DNA from: Caballeronia sordidicola
GTDB taxonomy: Bacteria > Pseudomonadota > Gammaproteobacteria > Burkholderiales > Burkholderiaceae
Length of the DNA: 64,000 nucleotides
NCBI RefSeq assembly: GCF_000729995.1
Contig: NZ_JNFG01000011.1
Location: 1 to 64,000, forward strand
Direction of reading: 5' to 3'
The notes under the pieces are model-generated. The model did not search any database, had not been told where the DNA came from, and saw only the letters and a program-made list of their open reading frames with translations. Shown in pieces: positions 8,630 through 17,709 of this stretch (the first letter of the stretch is position 1; each line of letters opens with the position of its first letter). Both the position numbers and the translations under genes were made by a program.

Positions 8630-10843
8630 TCAGAATCCTGCGCATCGTTGTGGTTCGTCGCATAGAGGGACGTGAATCGAAATCACCGTGCCCGTGTCGG
8701 GTGCGCTTTCGATCAGCAGCGTTGCGCCGATCAGCCGGGCTCGCTCCCTCATCCCGAGCAGTCCATAGGAGTAACCCTCCGCCGCGACCGCCGCGTCAAA
8801 ACCGCAACCGTCGTCGCTGATGTGGAGGTCAAGCGACGTGTTGCTGCCTGTCAACGTTACGTCTGTCCGCGACGCCCCAGCGTGACGTGCGACATTCGTC
8901 AGTGATGCCTGCACGATACGGAACACCGCCGTCGCGTGCGCGTCCGGCAAAACGGGTTCAGAGCCATTAATCCGCAACTGACAGGGAATGCCGTTGCGTC
9001 GACCGAAGTCTTCGACTAGCCACTCGAGCGCCGACACGATCCCGTAGTTCAGCGCTGCGGGCCGCAGATGGTTCGCCACATTGCGCACCATCCAGATCGT
9101 CTTTTCAACGAGCTCACGCATGTCGTCGGTCTTCTTCACGACGTCCGGGTTGCCGGAAAGCCGCATCCTGAGCAACGACACATCCATCTTCAGCGCAGTA
9201 AGCAGTTGGCCCAGTTCATCATGAACCTCCATGGCAATGTGTTTTCTTTCCTCTTCCCGAATCGCCTCCATGTAGGCGGATACCCCGCGCAACTGTTCGC
9301 GCGACTCGAATAGCTCCTGCTCGATTCGCTTGCGCCCCGTGATGTCGTTCAGGCCGACATAGATTGCCGGAGCATCGTCATACGTGGCGACGCGGGCCGT
9401 CACCATTGCCCAGAACGTCGTGCCGTCCGGTCTGCGGAAATGGACCTCGGTGTCGAGACAACTCTCCTCCTGGCGCAAATGCTCTACCAACCGGTCGCGC
9501 TCGCCGGCATCCACATAGAGGTCAACGACGTTGCTGATCACGTGGTTGTGTGAATCGAGTCCGAACAGCGCGCGCAACGGCTCATTCGTGTAGAAGATCT
9601 TGCCGTATGGCATCGAGACAATGCACAGTGGCACCGGGCTCGTCTCGACAATGGCGCGAAAGCGCGCCTCGCTCGACTGCAGTCGAGCATCGATGCGCCT
9701 ACGCTCTTCGATTTCGGACCGTAGGCTCTCATTCGCTCGCGCGAGTTCCTCTTCTACCTTCCGGCGTTCGGTGACATCGCGGGCAATACCGACTGTGCCA
9801 GCCAGTTGCCCATTTCCATCGGCGAAAGGTGTCTTGATCGTGTCCACCCACCTACAGCGACCATCTGCCTCAATATGCGTCTCTTCGATCCGCTTGCGGC
9901 GCCCCGACTCCATTACCTCGACATCGTCGGCGCGGTATGCCGTTGCGCGTTCAAACGGGTGCAAGTCGTAGTCGGTCTTGCCGATCATGTCAGACGGTTC
10001 AGCGTAACCTAGGGCACGCGCCATGGCCCGGTTGACTCCCACGTATCGACCGTGAGTGTCTTTCACCCAGGCGATGTCTGGAATGTTGTCAAGGATCGCC
10101 GCCATCCGGGCGTTCGCATTGCGGAGTTCGGCAGCGTGCTGCTCGAGTCCTTCGAACAGTGTGTTGAGGGCATTGACCAGCTGTTCCAGTTCGTCGGATC
10201 TCCGCCGTATCCGGCGCAACCGCAATGGCGCCATTCCGATGTCCGGTGTGCGTCCTCGCAGCGTCGCAGCTATATCGACGAGATGGCGCGTCGCGACCCT
10301 GTGAACCATAAACAGGATGAACAGCGCAACCAGAAATGTTTTCGCCGCGTTGCTCACCAGAATCACCAACGCCTGGCGAAAGAGATCACGATAGATGTCA
10401 GTCAGACTACCTTCCAGATGCAGGATCCCGATCTCGCGGCGGTCGTTTTCACAGCAATAAACCGGAAACTCCCTGACAATCGCGTTCTCAACCTTTGCAG
10501 AACCTCGCGAAACCGTTAGAGGTTGCGCGTCCTGCGTTTCGCGGACTTCAGCGTAACGGATCAGGGGCAGATGCAGCATTCCGTCGAGCTGGTCCTCCAA
10601 CCGTTTGCGATCGACGGCCCACAGCGCGTTGCCCAGACCTCGCGCATAACCTTCCTCAATTTCATTGAAGCGATTCTGCAATCCAGACACCGCTGCCTGG
10701 TAACTCAGCAACAGCTGAAGGACGGTCACCAGCAGCGTCACCACCGTACTGAACAGCAATACGCGGCTCAGGAGGGCGACAGCAATTCCACCCCGTAGCG
10801 TACTGAATTTTTTAGGCAACGAGCCAGTATGCGTAGCCGACAA
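8630..10843 (-). CDS. Membrane PAS-PAS sensor histidine kinase (NarL-partner type)
   Basis: This 737-residue protein has a transmembrane segment at about 20-47, a roughly 110-residue periplasmic loop, a second membrane segment at about 160-182, a HAMP-like linker (183-235), PAS domains near 245-365 and 395-510, and a HisKA_3/HATPase_c core. The phospho-accepting His is H541 in MEVHDELGQ; the N box is QASLTNVARHA and the glycine box DDGCGFD (about 678-683), with GLLGMRER after it. HisKA_3 kinases pair with LuxR/NarL response regulators, but none is encoded nearby, so this kinase is an orphan within the window. The region immediately upstream is a nitrate reductase remnant that overlaps its 5' end, so its original promoter may have been replaced. 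Confidence 0.92.
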   Translation of the reverse strand: MSATHTGSLPKKFSTLRGGIAVALLSRVLLFSTVVTLLVTVLQLLLSYQAAVSGLQNRFNEIEEGYARGLGNALWAVDRKRLEDQLDGMLHLPLIRYAEVRETQDAQPLTVSRGSAKVENAIVREFPVYCCENDRREIGILHLEGSLTDIYRDLFRQALVILVSNAAKTFLVALFILFMVHRVATRHLVDIAATLRGRTPDIGMAPLRLRRIRRRSDELEQLVNALNTLFEGLEQHAAELRNANARMAAILDNIPDIAWVKDTHGRYVGVNRAMARALGYAEPSDMIGKTDYDLHPFERATAYRADDVEVMESGRRKRIEETHIEADGRCRWVDTIKTPFADGNGQLAGTVGIARDVTERRKVEEELARANESLRSEIEERRRIDARLQSSEARFRAIVETSPVPLCIVSMPYGKIFYTNEPLRALFGLDSHNHVISNVVDLYVDAGERDRLVEHLRQEESCLDTEVHFRRPDGTTFWAMVTARVATYDDAPAIYVGLNDITGRKRIEQELFESREQLRGVSAYMEAIREEERKHIAMEVHDELGQLLTALKMDVSLLRMRLSGNPDVVKKTDDMRELVEKTIWMVRNVANHLRPAALNYGIVSALEWLVEDFGRRNGIPCQLRINGSEPVLPDAHATAVFRIVQASLTNVARHAGASRTDVTLTGSNTSLDLHISDDGCGFDAAVAAEGYSYGLLGMRERARLIGATLLIESAPDTGTVISIHVPLCDEPQRCAGF

Positions 10844-10994
10844 GATCAGCTCCAGGTAAGAGAGTCATCATAAACTCAACTTCTATATCCCCGGTACAGA
10901 TCAACGCGCTGTTGTCACATGCGGCATCAGAAATGACGTTTGATTGCGTTCCTGCAAGAAAAGGCTGGCCGCCTTCACGTCGCGCATCGTCCTG

Positions 10995-11363
10995 GTCGCA
11001 GTCGTGCGGGCTCACGACTAGGCTCGTGCCCATGATCCAGACCGCCTTGATCCTGCCTTCCTCAATCGCCTCGAAGAGTTCGACCGCCTTGAGTCCCGGC
11101 CGCGAGGCGATGGCAGGCGCTCCCCAGAATATCTGGACCAGTTCGCGATGCAAAGCGTCGTCTAGCTCCAGACGGGCGGCCAGCATGTTCGCAAGACCGC
11201 CGACCTCACGCCCACCCATCGCGTTCGGCTGTCCGGTGACCAAGAACGGCCCCATTCCTGGTTTGCCGATACGGCCCGTCAGCAGATGGCAATTGATGAT
11301 GCTGTTGACCTTGTCTGTACCAGAGGTGGACTGGTTCACACCTTGTGAATACACCGTCTCCAA
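10995..11363 (-). pseudogene. Internal fragment of assimilatory nitrate reductase (NasA-like)
   Basis: Reading leftwards from 11363, the frame gives VYSQGVNQSTSGTDKVNSII, then HLLTGRIGKPGMGPFLVTGQ, NAMGGREVGGLANMLAARLE and GRIKAVWIMGT. This is the conserved molybdopterin-binding region of NasA-type nitrate reductases and related formate dehydrogenases. Both flanks of the roughly 800-residue enzyme are missing: no N-terminal Fe-S domain upstream, and similarity fades after VVSPHDCD with a run of unrelated sequence to 10812. It is a clear truncated relic, about 120 codons of an enzyme of 800 or more. Confidence 0.78.
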
Positions 11364-11579
11364 TCCGCGCTATGCGACCTTTTGGGTACATCACATTATG
11401 CTTGACTATCTGGCGAGCACTTCAGGCCGGAGCGTAGCGGCAATGAAACGCTCGTCATTTGGTTAATATAGCAATTTTCTTGAAAAATATTCAATAAAAT
11501 CAATGAACTACAGCACTCACCGGACAAGATCAGCTTTTGCTTTATTCGACAGGGGGTGACAAGCAAAGCGAAAAATGAA

Positions 11580-11935
11580 TCAAGAAAGTAGCGGCTCGAC
11601 GAGATAGGACAGCCCGTCAATTGCATTGCGCATGTCTACCGGGCCGCGACCGATGTAAGCGCGAACGTCGGAGGCTATCAGCGCCGTTCCCGGCGGAAGC
11701 GCCGGGCACCTATCCCACTGGTGCTTCAAGTGGTGACCATTTCGCCCCGGAGCGCTCCCCTTGCGGCGGGTGACGTGTGTCCATCGCCATCGCGGGCTTG
11801 ATGTTCTCGTTTTCCATCGCATTGCCCCATTCTCACGAGAGCAATACGTTCACATCCGGCGACGCCTGACTCAAGAAGATCGATGCGCGTCGAGTCGCTG
11901 TAGTGCCGCCGATGTCTATCTCCGATCCGCGAGAA
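11580..11935 (-). mobile_element. Degraded IS66-family remnant (tnpA/tnpB pieces)
   Basis: On the minus strand, 11700-11580 reads GRGPVDMRNAIDGLSYLVEP, the N-terminal signature of the IS66 accessory protein TnpB (a 'xxPVDMRKxIDGL' pattern). Upstream on the same strand, 11935-11826 reads RRHYSDSTRIDLLESGVAGC, resembling the start of IS66 TnpA. Neither frame is intact and the TnpC transposase is missing. No terminal inverted repeats were found by eye. This is an old, non-mobile fragment. Confidence 0.5.
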
Positions 11936-12147
11936 CGGCCTGGCAACCCATGTCAGTCCGTCACTCAAGCCAAGGCCATTGCGCAGAGCCGGAATTGGCA
12001 GAACGAGACCACAGCCTTGTCACGCTCAGCCGAGCGGCTCCAATTCCCTCACATTAATCTGGTGTGACGTTCTATCGCGTGCTTCCTCTCTCGAGCCCTG
12101 GCAACGGGGAACTCATCCAATCGTCACCTCAACCCACAGAGCGCATC

Positions 12148-12483
12148 ATGCATACCATCGCCTTTTTGTTCAGACGCAAACCTGATATGACACGAGAGGA
12201 GTTCGAGCATCACTACAAGGTGATTCACGCACCCATCGCGGCCAAGCTGCCGGGCCTTGTCGAATATCGGCATTATCCGGTGCGTGAAGCAAACCGCGGG
12301 GACGTTCACGCGCACAGTCCACCGGGCTTCGACGCCATTTCCATCTATACGTTTGAAAGTGTGGATGCCGCAGAGGCCGCCTGGAATTCTGCTGAAAATG
12401 GACCGGTACAAGCGGATACGCTGAAGTTCATCGATCTCGACACAATGATCACTTTGCCTCTCGTACTTCGGCACGTGGTCTAG
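12148..12483 (+). CDS. EthD/ferredoxin-like-fold small protein
   Basis: The 111-residue soluble protein begins MHTIAFLFRRKPDMTREEFE, the typical start of EthD-type dimeric alpha/beta-barrel proteins, followed by YKVIHAPIA and YRHYPV. The C-terminus DTLKFIDLDTMITLPL is also family-like. EthD relatives accompany oxidative catabolism of ethers, polyketides and aromatics and some are dehydratases or isomerases; the role here is unknown. ATG 12148 is chosen over an upstream in-frame codon (12064) because family N-termini start with this strand. No oxidoreductase is adjacent, so its partner genes may have been lost with the flanking decay. Confidence 0.75.
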   Translation: MHTIAFLFRRKPDMTREEFEHHYKVIHAPIAAKLPGLVEYRHYPVREANRGDVHAHSPPGFDAISIYTFESVDAAEAAWNSAENGPVQADTLKFIDLDTMITLPLVLRHVV

Positions 12484-12503
12484 CCCGGCCAAGCAGGGGA
12501 GCC

Positions 12504-12647
12504 TTGACCGATCACCTGCTTCACATCGAAGGGGAACCATTGCCCCGCGACGTGGACGCCAAGACAGTCCGTGACCTGCTCGCCAGCGGCATTGCGTGCC
12601 GAGCTGAGAAAGCCTCCCGGACGTATCGACTTTGGAAAAAAAGCTAA
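12504..12647 (+). CDS. Possible 47-residue small protein, TTG start
   Basis: A TTG codon at 12504, preceded by AAGCAGGGGAGCC, opens a frame ending at TAA 12645. The product is basic near its C-terminus (RTYRLWKKS) and contains KTVRDLLASGIACRAEKASR. It begins 20 bp after the EthD-like gene, consistent with co-transcription. No family is recognised. A real short gene and a remnant are both possible. Confidence 0.25.
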   Translation: MTDHLLHIEGEPLPRDVDAKTVRDLLASGIACRAEKASRTYRLWKKS

Positions 12648-13485
12648 CTGCGTTGTGAGTGATCACATATACGACCGGTCGCTATAACTTTAAGATCCGA
12701 TGTGCTCGCTGCCGTTGATTTTGATCTTATGTACGGAGTAAGGAGAAGTCCGGATGGGGACTGCTGGATCGAATCGCTTTATATGTGAGCCCATGATGGG
12801 TTCCATCGCACACGGTGGCCGGCGTGCGAACCAAGCCTGTTTCCGGAACACGCTTGTTGCACAACGAAGAAATAATCAAGACAAGTGTCCGCCTGTCGCC
12901 AGGATAAAGATGCTGGGGCGGGCAGTCGACTCGACCATTAGCATGTCGCGGTTACATCTAACTGCATGCCGATATGTCGATCAGATCTGGAGGATCAGCG
13001 TAGCGCCACGTTCGGGCATCTGCGCGTCGACGCGTGCGGCCATACGAACCTGCGACCACATCTCCCGTCCGGCTCACATTCGGCCACTCCTCGTCAATTC
13101 GAATTTCCTGATTCGCGCCGCCATAGTCGAGGACGAGTGGGTCTCCGATTGCTAAAACGATTACTAAACCGATTGCCCGGAGGGTACGCCGCGGGACCGC
13201 CAATCCCACGATGCCGGCATTCGTTCGCGCTGTTTGAGAAGTCCCTAATACTGGATCAGCACGAGTCATTTTTTAACGTCATGCAGAGAGATTAATAGAA
13301 AGCGTCCACGCTCAATTGCTCAAATTGCCTGCTCTCTCGCGAAGGCAGTTCGCTCACAACCTGAAATGGTTTCGGGACAGGCGGAGGTCGAGAGGCAGAC
13401 CATCATGCCAGTCGCCCAGGCCAAAAACGTGCGCTGCCCGACCGGGCAGGCGCCGGACGTCCACGAACTCGGAAGGACTGTTTTG
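12648..13485. other. 838-bp region with no supported gene
   Basis: Open frames here (12754-13155 plus, 12958-13269 minus) have no recognisable motif, compete with each other and contain rare-looking composition (Cys, Arg and His rich). A palindromic GACCGGTC occurs near 12674. The minus-strand frame contains a short hydrophobic run (LRAIGLVIVLAIG) that could be a fragment. This looks like decayed DNA plus the promoter region for the acyl-CoA cluster. Confidence 0.5.
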
Positions 13486-14289
13486 ATGCCACACAATTTG
13501 CCTGCGCCCTCCTTCGACACCGTTCTCTATGAAAAGAGAAATGCGACGGCCTATGTGACGCTGAACCGTCCCGAGGTGATGAATGCGCTGAACCGGAAGG
13601 CGATTGCAGAACTAAGCGCAGCGTTCGAAGATGCGCAAGCGGACTCGCAGATTCGCGGCGTCATTATCACCGGCGCAGGCAATCGAGCATTCATCGCCGG
13701 GGCCGACATCACCGAGTTAGCCACCGCGACGCCGGTCGAGGCCGAACGCCAGACGCGGGCGGGACAAGCGCTCCTCAATCTCGTCGAAAATCTCGGCAAG
13801 CCCGTCATTGCCGCAGTGAATGGCCTGGCGCTCGGTGGTGGATGTGAAACCGCACTCGCCTGCACTTTCCGGCTAGCCAGTCCGAGCGCGAAGTTCGGTC
13901 AGCCTGAGATCAAGCTTGGGCTCATCCCCGGCTTCGGCGGAACGCAACGACTCCCTCGCCTCGTTGGCAAGAGTGTCGCGCTGCAACTCATCCTCACCGG
14001 CGAGATGGTGTCTGCGGATGAAGCGTATCGAATCGGTCTGGTAGATGAAATCGTTGAAGCCGGAAATTTGATCGCCCGCGCCGAAGCGATTCTGGCGCAG
14101 ATTGCCGCCAACGCGCCGTTGGCCGTCGCCTACGCGATTGAAGCTGTCAACCTTGGGCTCAACGCGGCTTTGCCAGAAGGACTCGCGCTAGAAGGGAAAC
14201 TCTTCGCACTATGCGCCGCGACCGAGGACAAGAAGGAAGGGACGACCGCCTTTCTGGAGAAGCGCCCACCGAAATTCCAAGGTCGTTGA
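13486..14289 (+). CDS. Enoyl-CoA hydratase/isomerase (crotonase family)
   Basis: The 267-residue enzyme should hydrate trans-2-enoyl-CoA. The oxyanion-hole loop AFIAGADI and the catalytic region NGLALGGGCETALAC carry the first glutamate; GQPEIKLGLIPGFGG carries the second, so both catalytic acids of hydratases are present. The C-terminal KKEGTTAFLEKRPPKFQ is classic. ATG 13486 is chosen over the open frame from 13366 because it gives the family N-terminus and follows GGAAGGAC. First gene of a five-gene cluster on this strand. Confidence 0.9.
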   Translation: MPHNLPAPSFDTVLYEKRNATAYVTLNRPEVMNALNRKAIAELSAAFEDAQADSQIRGVIITGAGNRAFIAGADITELATATPVEAERQTRAGQALLNLVENLGKPVIAAVNGLALGGGCETALACTFRLASPSAKFGQPEIKLGLIPGFGGTQRLPRLVGKSVALQLILTGEMVSADEAYRIGLVDEIVEAGNLIARAEAILAQIAANAPLAVAYAIEAVNLGLNAALPEGLALEGKLFALCAATEDKKEGTTAFLEKRPPKFQGR

Positions 14290-14380
14290 GACGTGACAGC
14301 CCTTCGCTATTGCGGCCCGCGATCCAGACAAACTCACGCCTGCATAGAGTCAATACCTAACCCGAATCGGAAACACCTCC

Positions 14381-15610
14381 ATGACTGACGGACAACACGT
14401 GTTTTCAGGTCTCAAGGTGCTCGACCTTGCGAGCTACATTGCCGGCCCTGCGGCAACAACGATTCTGGCTGACTTCGGAGCAGACGTCATCAAGATCGAG
14501 CCGCCGGGCACGGGCGACGTCTACCGCTTTTTCTCCGCCATGCCCCCGAACCCAGTAGCCAACACGAACTACGCCTGGCAATTAACGAACCGCAACAAGC
14601 GCAGCATTGCCCTCGACCTCAAGTCCAGCGAAGCCAAAGAAGTACTGGTGCGCCTCGTTCAATGGGCGGACGTCGTGGTCGTCAATTTCCCGCCACGTGT
14701 GAAGGCCGCTTTGGGCGTGTCCTACGAGGCATTGTCACCGCTCAACCCGAAGCTGATCTACGCCGACATTACCGGCTATGGTTCCGAGGGACCCGAGGCC
14801 GACACGCCGGGTTTCGATGTCACGGCCTATTGGGCGCGCTCCGGCCTCATGGAGGTCACCCACGACGCGGGTAGCCCGCCGACGCTTCCCATTCCCGGGA
14901 TCGGCGATCACGCTACGGCCACGACACTGTACGCCGCAATCGTCACGGCGCTCTATACACGCGCCACGACTGGCAAAGGTGGTCACGTGTCGACTTCGCT
15001 GATCGCCAACGGTATCTGGGCCGCAGCAGCGTGGGTCGAGGGCGGTCTGAATGGCGGTCGATTCTTCGCCCAGCACGACCGGAAAAATCCACCCAACGCA
15101 CTGCTCAACCCTTACCAGACAGCCGACGGTCGATGGATTCTGCTGGTCGCGGCCCAACGCAAGGACTGGCCCGCCTTCGCCCGCGCTATCGGTATGCCGG
15201 AGCTTCTGGAAGATCCACGGTTTGTTGATGACCAACGTATCCATCACGCAGCCGGCTTGGTCGAGATTCTCGATCCGTTGTTCGCCGGCCGGCCGCTCGC
15301 CTTCTGGAAACAAGTGCTCAACGCGGCGCGCGTGATTTTTGGCGTGGTGCAGATTGCCGAAGAGATCATTCACGATCCGCAGCTGGAGGCCAACGGTATC
15401 GTCGTGCCGCTCGACCTCCCGGGCAAGCCCGCCATGCGCACCGTCAGCAATCCTATCCAGATTTTGGGGGAACAGAAGGTCAAACCGTGCGCAGCGCCGC
15501 AACTGGGGGAACACGGCGCGGAGATCCTTCGAGAGATGGGCTTCACGCAGGACGAAATCTCACACCTTCACGACGCCGGCACGGTCGCGCGCTTCGAAGG
15601 CCCGGCCTGA
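14381..15610 (+). CDS. CaiB/BaiF (class III) CoA-transferase
   Basis: The 409-residue protein has the typical class III start (GLKVLDLASYIAGPAATTIL, then DFGADVIKIEPP) and NRNKRSIALDLKS, VNFPPRVK and ITGYGSEGPEADTPGFD blocks. These enzymes move CoA between an acyl-CoA donor and a carboxylic acid through an aspartyl-CoA intermediate. Here it probably activates the pathway substrate or recycles CoA from a product such as succinyl- or acetoacetyl-CoA. It starts 91 bp after the hydratase gene and its length is normal. Confidence 0.9.
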   Translation: MTDGQHVFSGLKVLDLASYIAGPAATTILADFGADVIKIEPPGTGDVYRFFSAMPPNPVANTNYAWQLTNRNKRSIALDLKSSEAKEVLVRLVQWADVVVVNFPPRVKAALGVSYEALSPLNPKLIYADITGYGSEGPEADTPGFDVTAYWARSGLMEVTHDAGSPPTLPIPGIGDHATATTLYAAIVTALYTRATTGKGGHVSTSLIANGIWAAAAWVEGGLNGGRFFAQHDRKNPPNALLNPYQTADGRWILLVAAQRKDWPAFARAIGMPELLEDPRFVDDQRIHHAAGLVEILDPLFAGRPLAFWKQVLNAARVIFGVVQIAEEIIHDPQLEANGIVVPLDLPGKPAMRTVSNPIQILGEQKVKPCAAPQLGEHGAEILREMGFTQDEISHLHDAGTVARFEGPA

Positions 15611-15696
15611 TCTCACCGCGTTGGACGATTTGAGCAAACGCCTTTGGCAGCTAGGCGCTGGCAAGCCATTGCCTGGCCACTCACCTGGAGCTTTAC

Positions 15697-16452
15697 ATGA
15701 CTGAAGACGAAATTCGCGCGCACGCTTACACGATGCCGATCAGCAGCCCGGCCTATCCCAAGCCGCCTTTCCGGTTTGTCGATCGCGAATTCATCATCAT
15801 TACCTATCGCACTGATCCGCAAATGCTGGCCAGCATCATACCTGCGCCGCTGCTTCCCGCGGAGCCAATCGTCAAATACGAGTTCATCAGGATGCCTGAT
15901 TTAAGTGGCCTCGGCTCATACACCGAATCAGGTCAAGTCGTGCCGGTGTCGTTCAACGGTGTATCCGGCGGCTTCACGCATGCCATGTACCTCGACAGCG
16001 GGGCCGGCATCGCTTCCGGCCGTGAGTTGCTCGGCTTTCCGAAAGTATTCGCGCAACCGAAGCTTGAAATCCGCAACGACGCGCTGGTGGGAACCCTCGA
16101 TTACAACGGTGTGCGCGTTGCGACCGCGACCATGGCATACAAGTACGAGCCGCTGGATCTTGTTGCGGTCAAGAAAACGCTCTCAGCACCTGGCTTCCTG
16201 TTGAAAGTCCTGCCTCACGTCGATGGGTCGGCCCGGGTCTGCGAACTGGTCAGGTATTACGTTACCGACGTCACGGTAAAAGGAGCCTGGAGCGGGCCTG
16301 CTTCCCTCGAGTTGCATCCTCATTGTTTCGCGCCAGTCGCCAAGCTGCCGGTGCTCGAGATTCTATCGGCGATCCATATCCTGACCGATCTCACCATCGG
16401 TGGCGCAGAAGTCGTGCACGACTATCTCAGCCTCCCCTCAAACGCATCCTGA
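15697..16452 (+). CDS. Acetoacetate decarboxylase family enzyme
   Basis: This 251-residue protein matches acetoacetate decarboxylase: GRELLGFPKVFAQPKLEI contains K116, aligned with the Schiff-base lysine (K115) of the clostridial enzyme, preceded by the conserved acidic residue in GRE. These enzymes convert a beta-keto acid to a ketone and CO2. In a beta-oxidation-like cluster it could act on acetoacetate or a substituted 3-oxo acid formed by the neighbouring dehydrogenase. The stop codon overlaps the next ATG by one base (TGATG), so expression is coupled. Confidence 0.9.
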   Translation: MTEDEIRAHAYTMPISSPAYPKPPFRFVDREFIIITYRTDPQMLASIIPAPLLPAEPIVKYEFIRMPDLSGLGSYTESGQVVPVSFNGVSGGFTHAMYLDSGAGIASGRELLGFPKVFAQPKLEIRNDALVGTLDYNGVRVATATMAYKYEPLDLVAVKKTLSAPGFLLKVLPHVDGSARVCELVRYYVTDVTVKGAWSGPASLELHPHCFAPVAKLPVLEILSAIHILTDLTIGGAEVVHDYLSLPSNAS

Positions 16453-17681
16453 TGAACGATCGATTGGAACTCGCCATGACTGCCAGCTCAAAGCCAAACC
16501 GCCCGCTTCCGGCCCCCGACAGCGACTTCTATCTGCTCTACGAAATTCTGAGCGATGCCGAGAGGGCTCTGCTAAAGCAGGTACGTGCCTTTATGGAGAG
16601 CAGTGTCGCTCCCGTGATCAACAAGTTTTGGGCCGAAGACGCGTTCCCGTTCGAGCTCATCCCGGGCATCCGGGACCTCGGTATCGTCGGCGTTGGATTC
16701 AAAGGATATGGCTGCCCTGGCGGCAGTACGCTCCTCGATGGATTTATCGCAATGGAACTGGCTCGCGTCGACTCTTCCATCGCAACCTTTTATGGCGTCC
16801 ATAGCGGACTGGCGATGGGATCGATCTATCTCGGCGGTTCGGAAGAGCAGAAGCAAAAATGGCTGCCGCCGATGGCGCGAATGGAAAAGATCGGCTGCTT
16901 CGGATTGACCGAACCTCTGGTGGGATCGGGTGCCGGCGGAGGCCTGCTGACCACCGCCAAGCGAGAAGGCGATACGTGGATTCTCAACGGTCAGAAGCGG
17001 TGGATTGGCAATTCTCCCTGGTGCGACCTCTCGATTATCTGGGCGCGCGATGTCGACGACAATCAGGTCAAGGGGTTCATCGTCGAGAACAAAACAACGC
17101 TGGGCTTTTCGGTCGAAAAGATCAAGAACAAGATTGCGCTGCGAGTCGTGCAGAACGGCGTCATCACGCTCGACAATTGCCGCGTGCCCGAAGAAAACCG
17201 CCTCCAGGGGGATCTGTCCTTTCGCGATACGGCGCGGGTCCTTCGACTTACCCGTCAATACGTCGCATGGGAAGCCGTTGGCTGCAGCATGGGCGCTTAC
17301 GAACACGCGCTGCGCTACGCGCAAACCCGCGAGCAGTTCGGCAAACCGATAGCGTCATTCCAGATGGTGCAGGACCTCCTCGCCAAAATGCTCGGCAACA
17401 TTACGGCATCGCAATGCATGGTCGTCAGGCTTGCCCAACTCCAGGACCAGGGCAAGCTGCTGGACCATCATGCTTCACTGGCCAAGGCATTCTGCACGAC
17501 TCGTATGCGCGAGACCGTTGCCTGGGCGCGGGAAATATTCGGCGGTAACGGCATTGTGCTGGACTACAACGTCGCCCGTTTCTTTGCCGATGCCGAAGCG
17601 CTCTATTCATACGAAGGCACGCGCGAAATGAACTCCCTGATCGTCGGCAAGGCTGTAACCGGCTTTAGCGCCTTCGCCTGA
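16452..17681 (+). CDS. Acyl-CoA dehydrogenase (glutaryl-CoA-dehydrogenase-like)
   Basis: A 409-residue FAD flavoprotein. The motif CFGLTEPLVGSGAGG is the flavin/substrate loop, and YAQTREQFGKPIASFQMVQD plus FGGNGIVLDYNVARFFADAE are family signatures. SYEGTREMNSLIVGKAVTG at the C-terminus places the catalytic glutamate where glutaryl-CoA dehydrogenase and plant short-chain ACX4 have it. The start is taken as ATG 16452, overlapping the decarboxylase stop; ATG 16476 is an alternative. It should introduce the alpha-beta double bond hydrated by the crotonase; whether it also decarboxylates cannot be told. Confidence 0.9.
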   Translation: MNDRLELAMTASSKPNRPLPAPDSDFYLLYEILSDAERALLKQVRAFMESSVAPVINKFWAEDAFPFELIPGIRDLGIVGVGFKGYGCPGGSTLLDGFIAMELARVDSSIATFYGVHSGLAMGSIYLGGSEEQKQKWLPPMARMEKIGCFGLTEPLVGSGAGGGLLTTAKREGDTWILNGQKRWIGNSPWCDLSIIWARDVDDNQVKGFIVENKTTLGFSVEKIKNKIALRVVQNGVITLDNCRVPEENRLQGDLSFRDTARVLRLTRQYVAWEAVGCSMGAYEHALRYAQTREQFGKPIASFQMVQDLLAKMLGNITASQCMVVRLAQLQDQGKLLDHHASLAKAFCTTRMRETVAWAREIFGGNGIVLDYNVARFFADAEALYSYEGTREMNSLIVGKAVTGFSAFA

Positions 17682-17709
17682 ACACACCCCACTCGAAGGA
17701 TTGTTAGCC

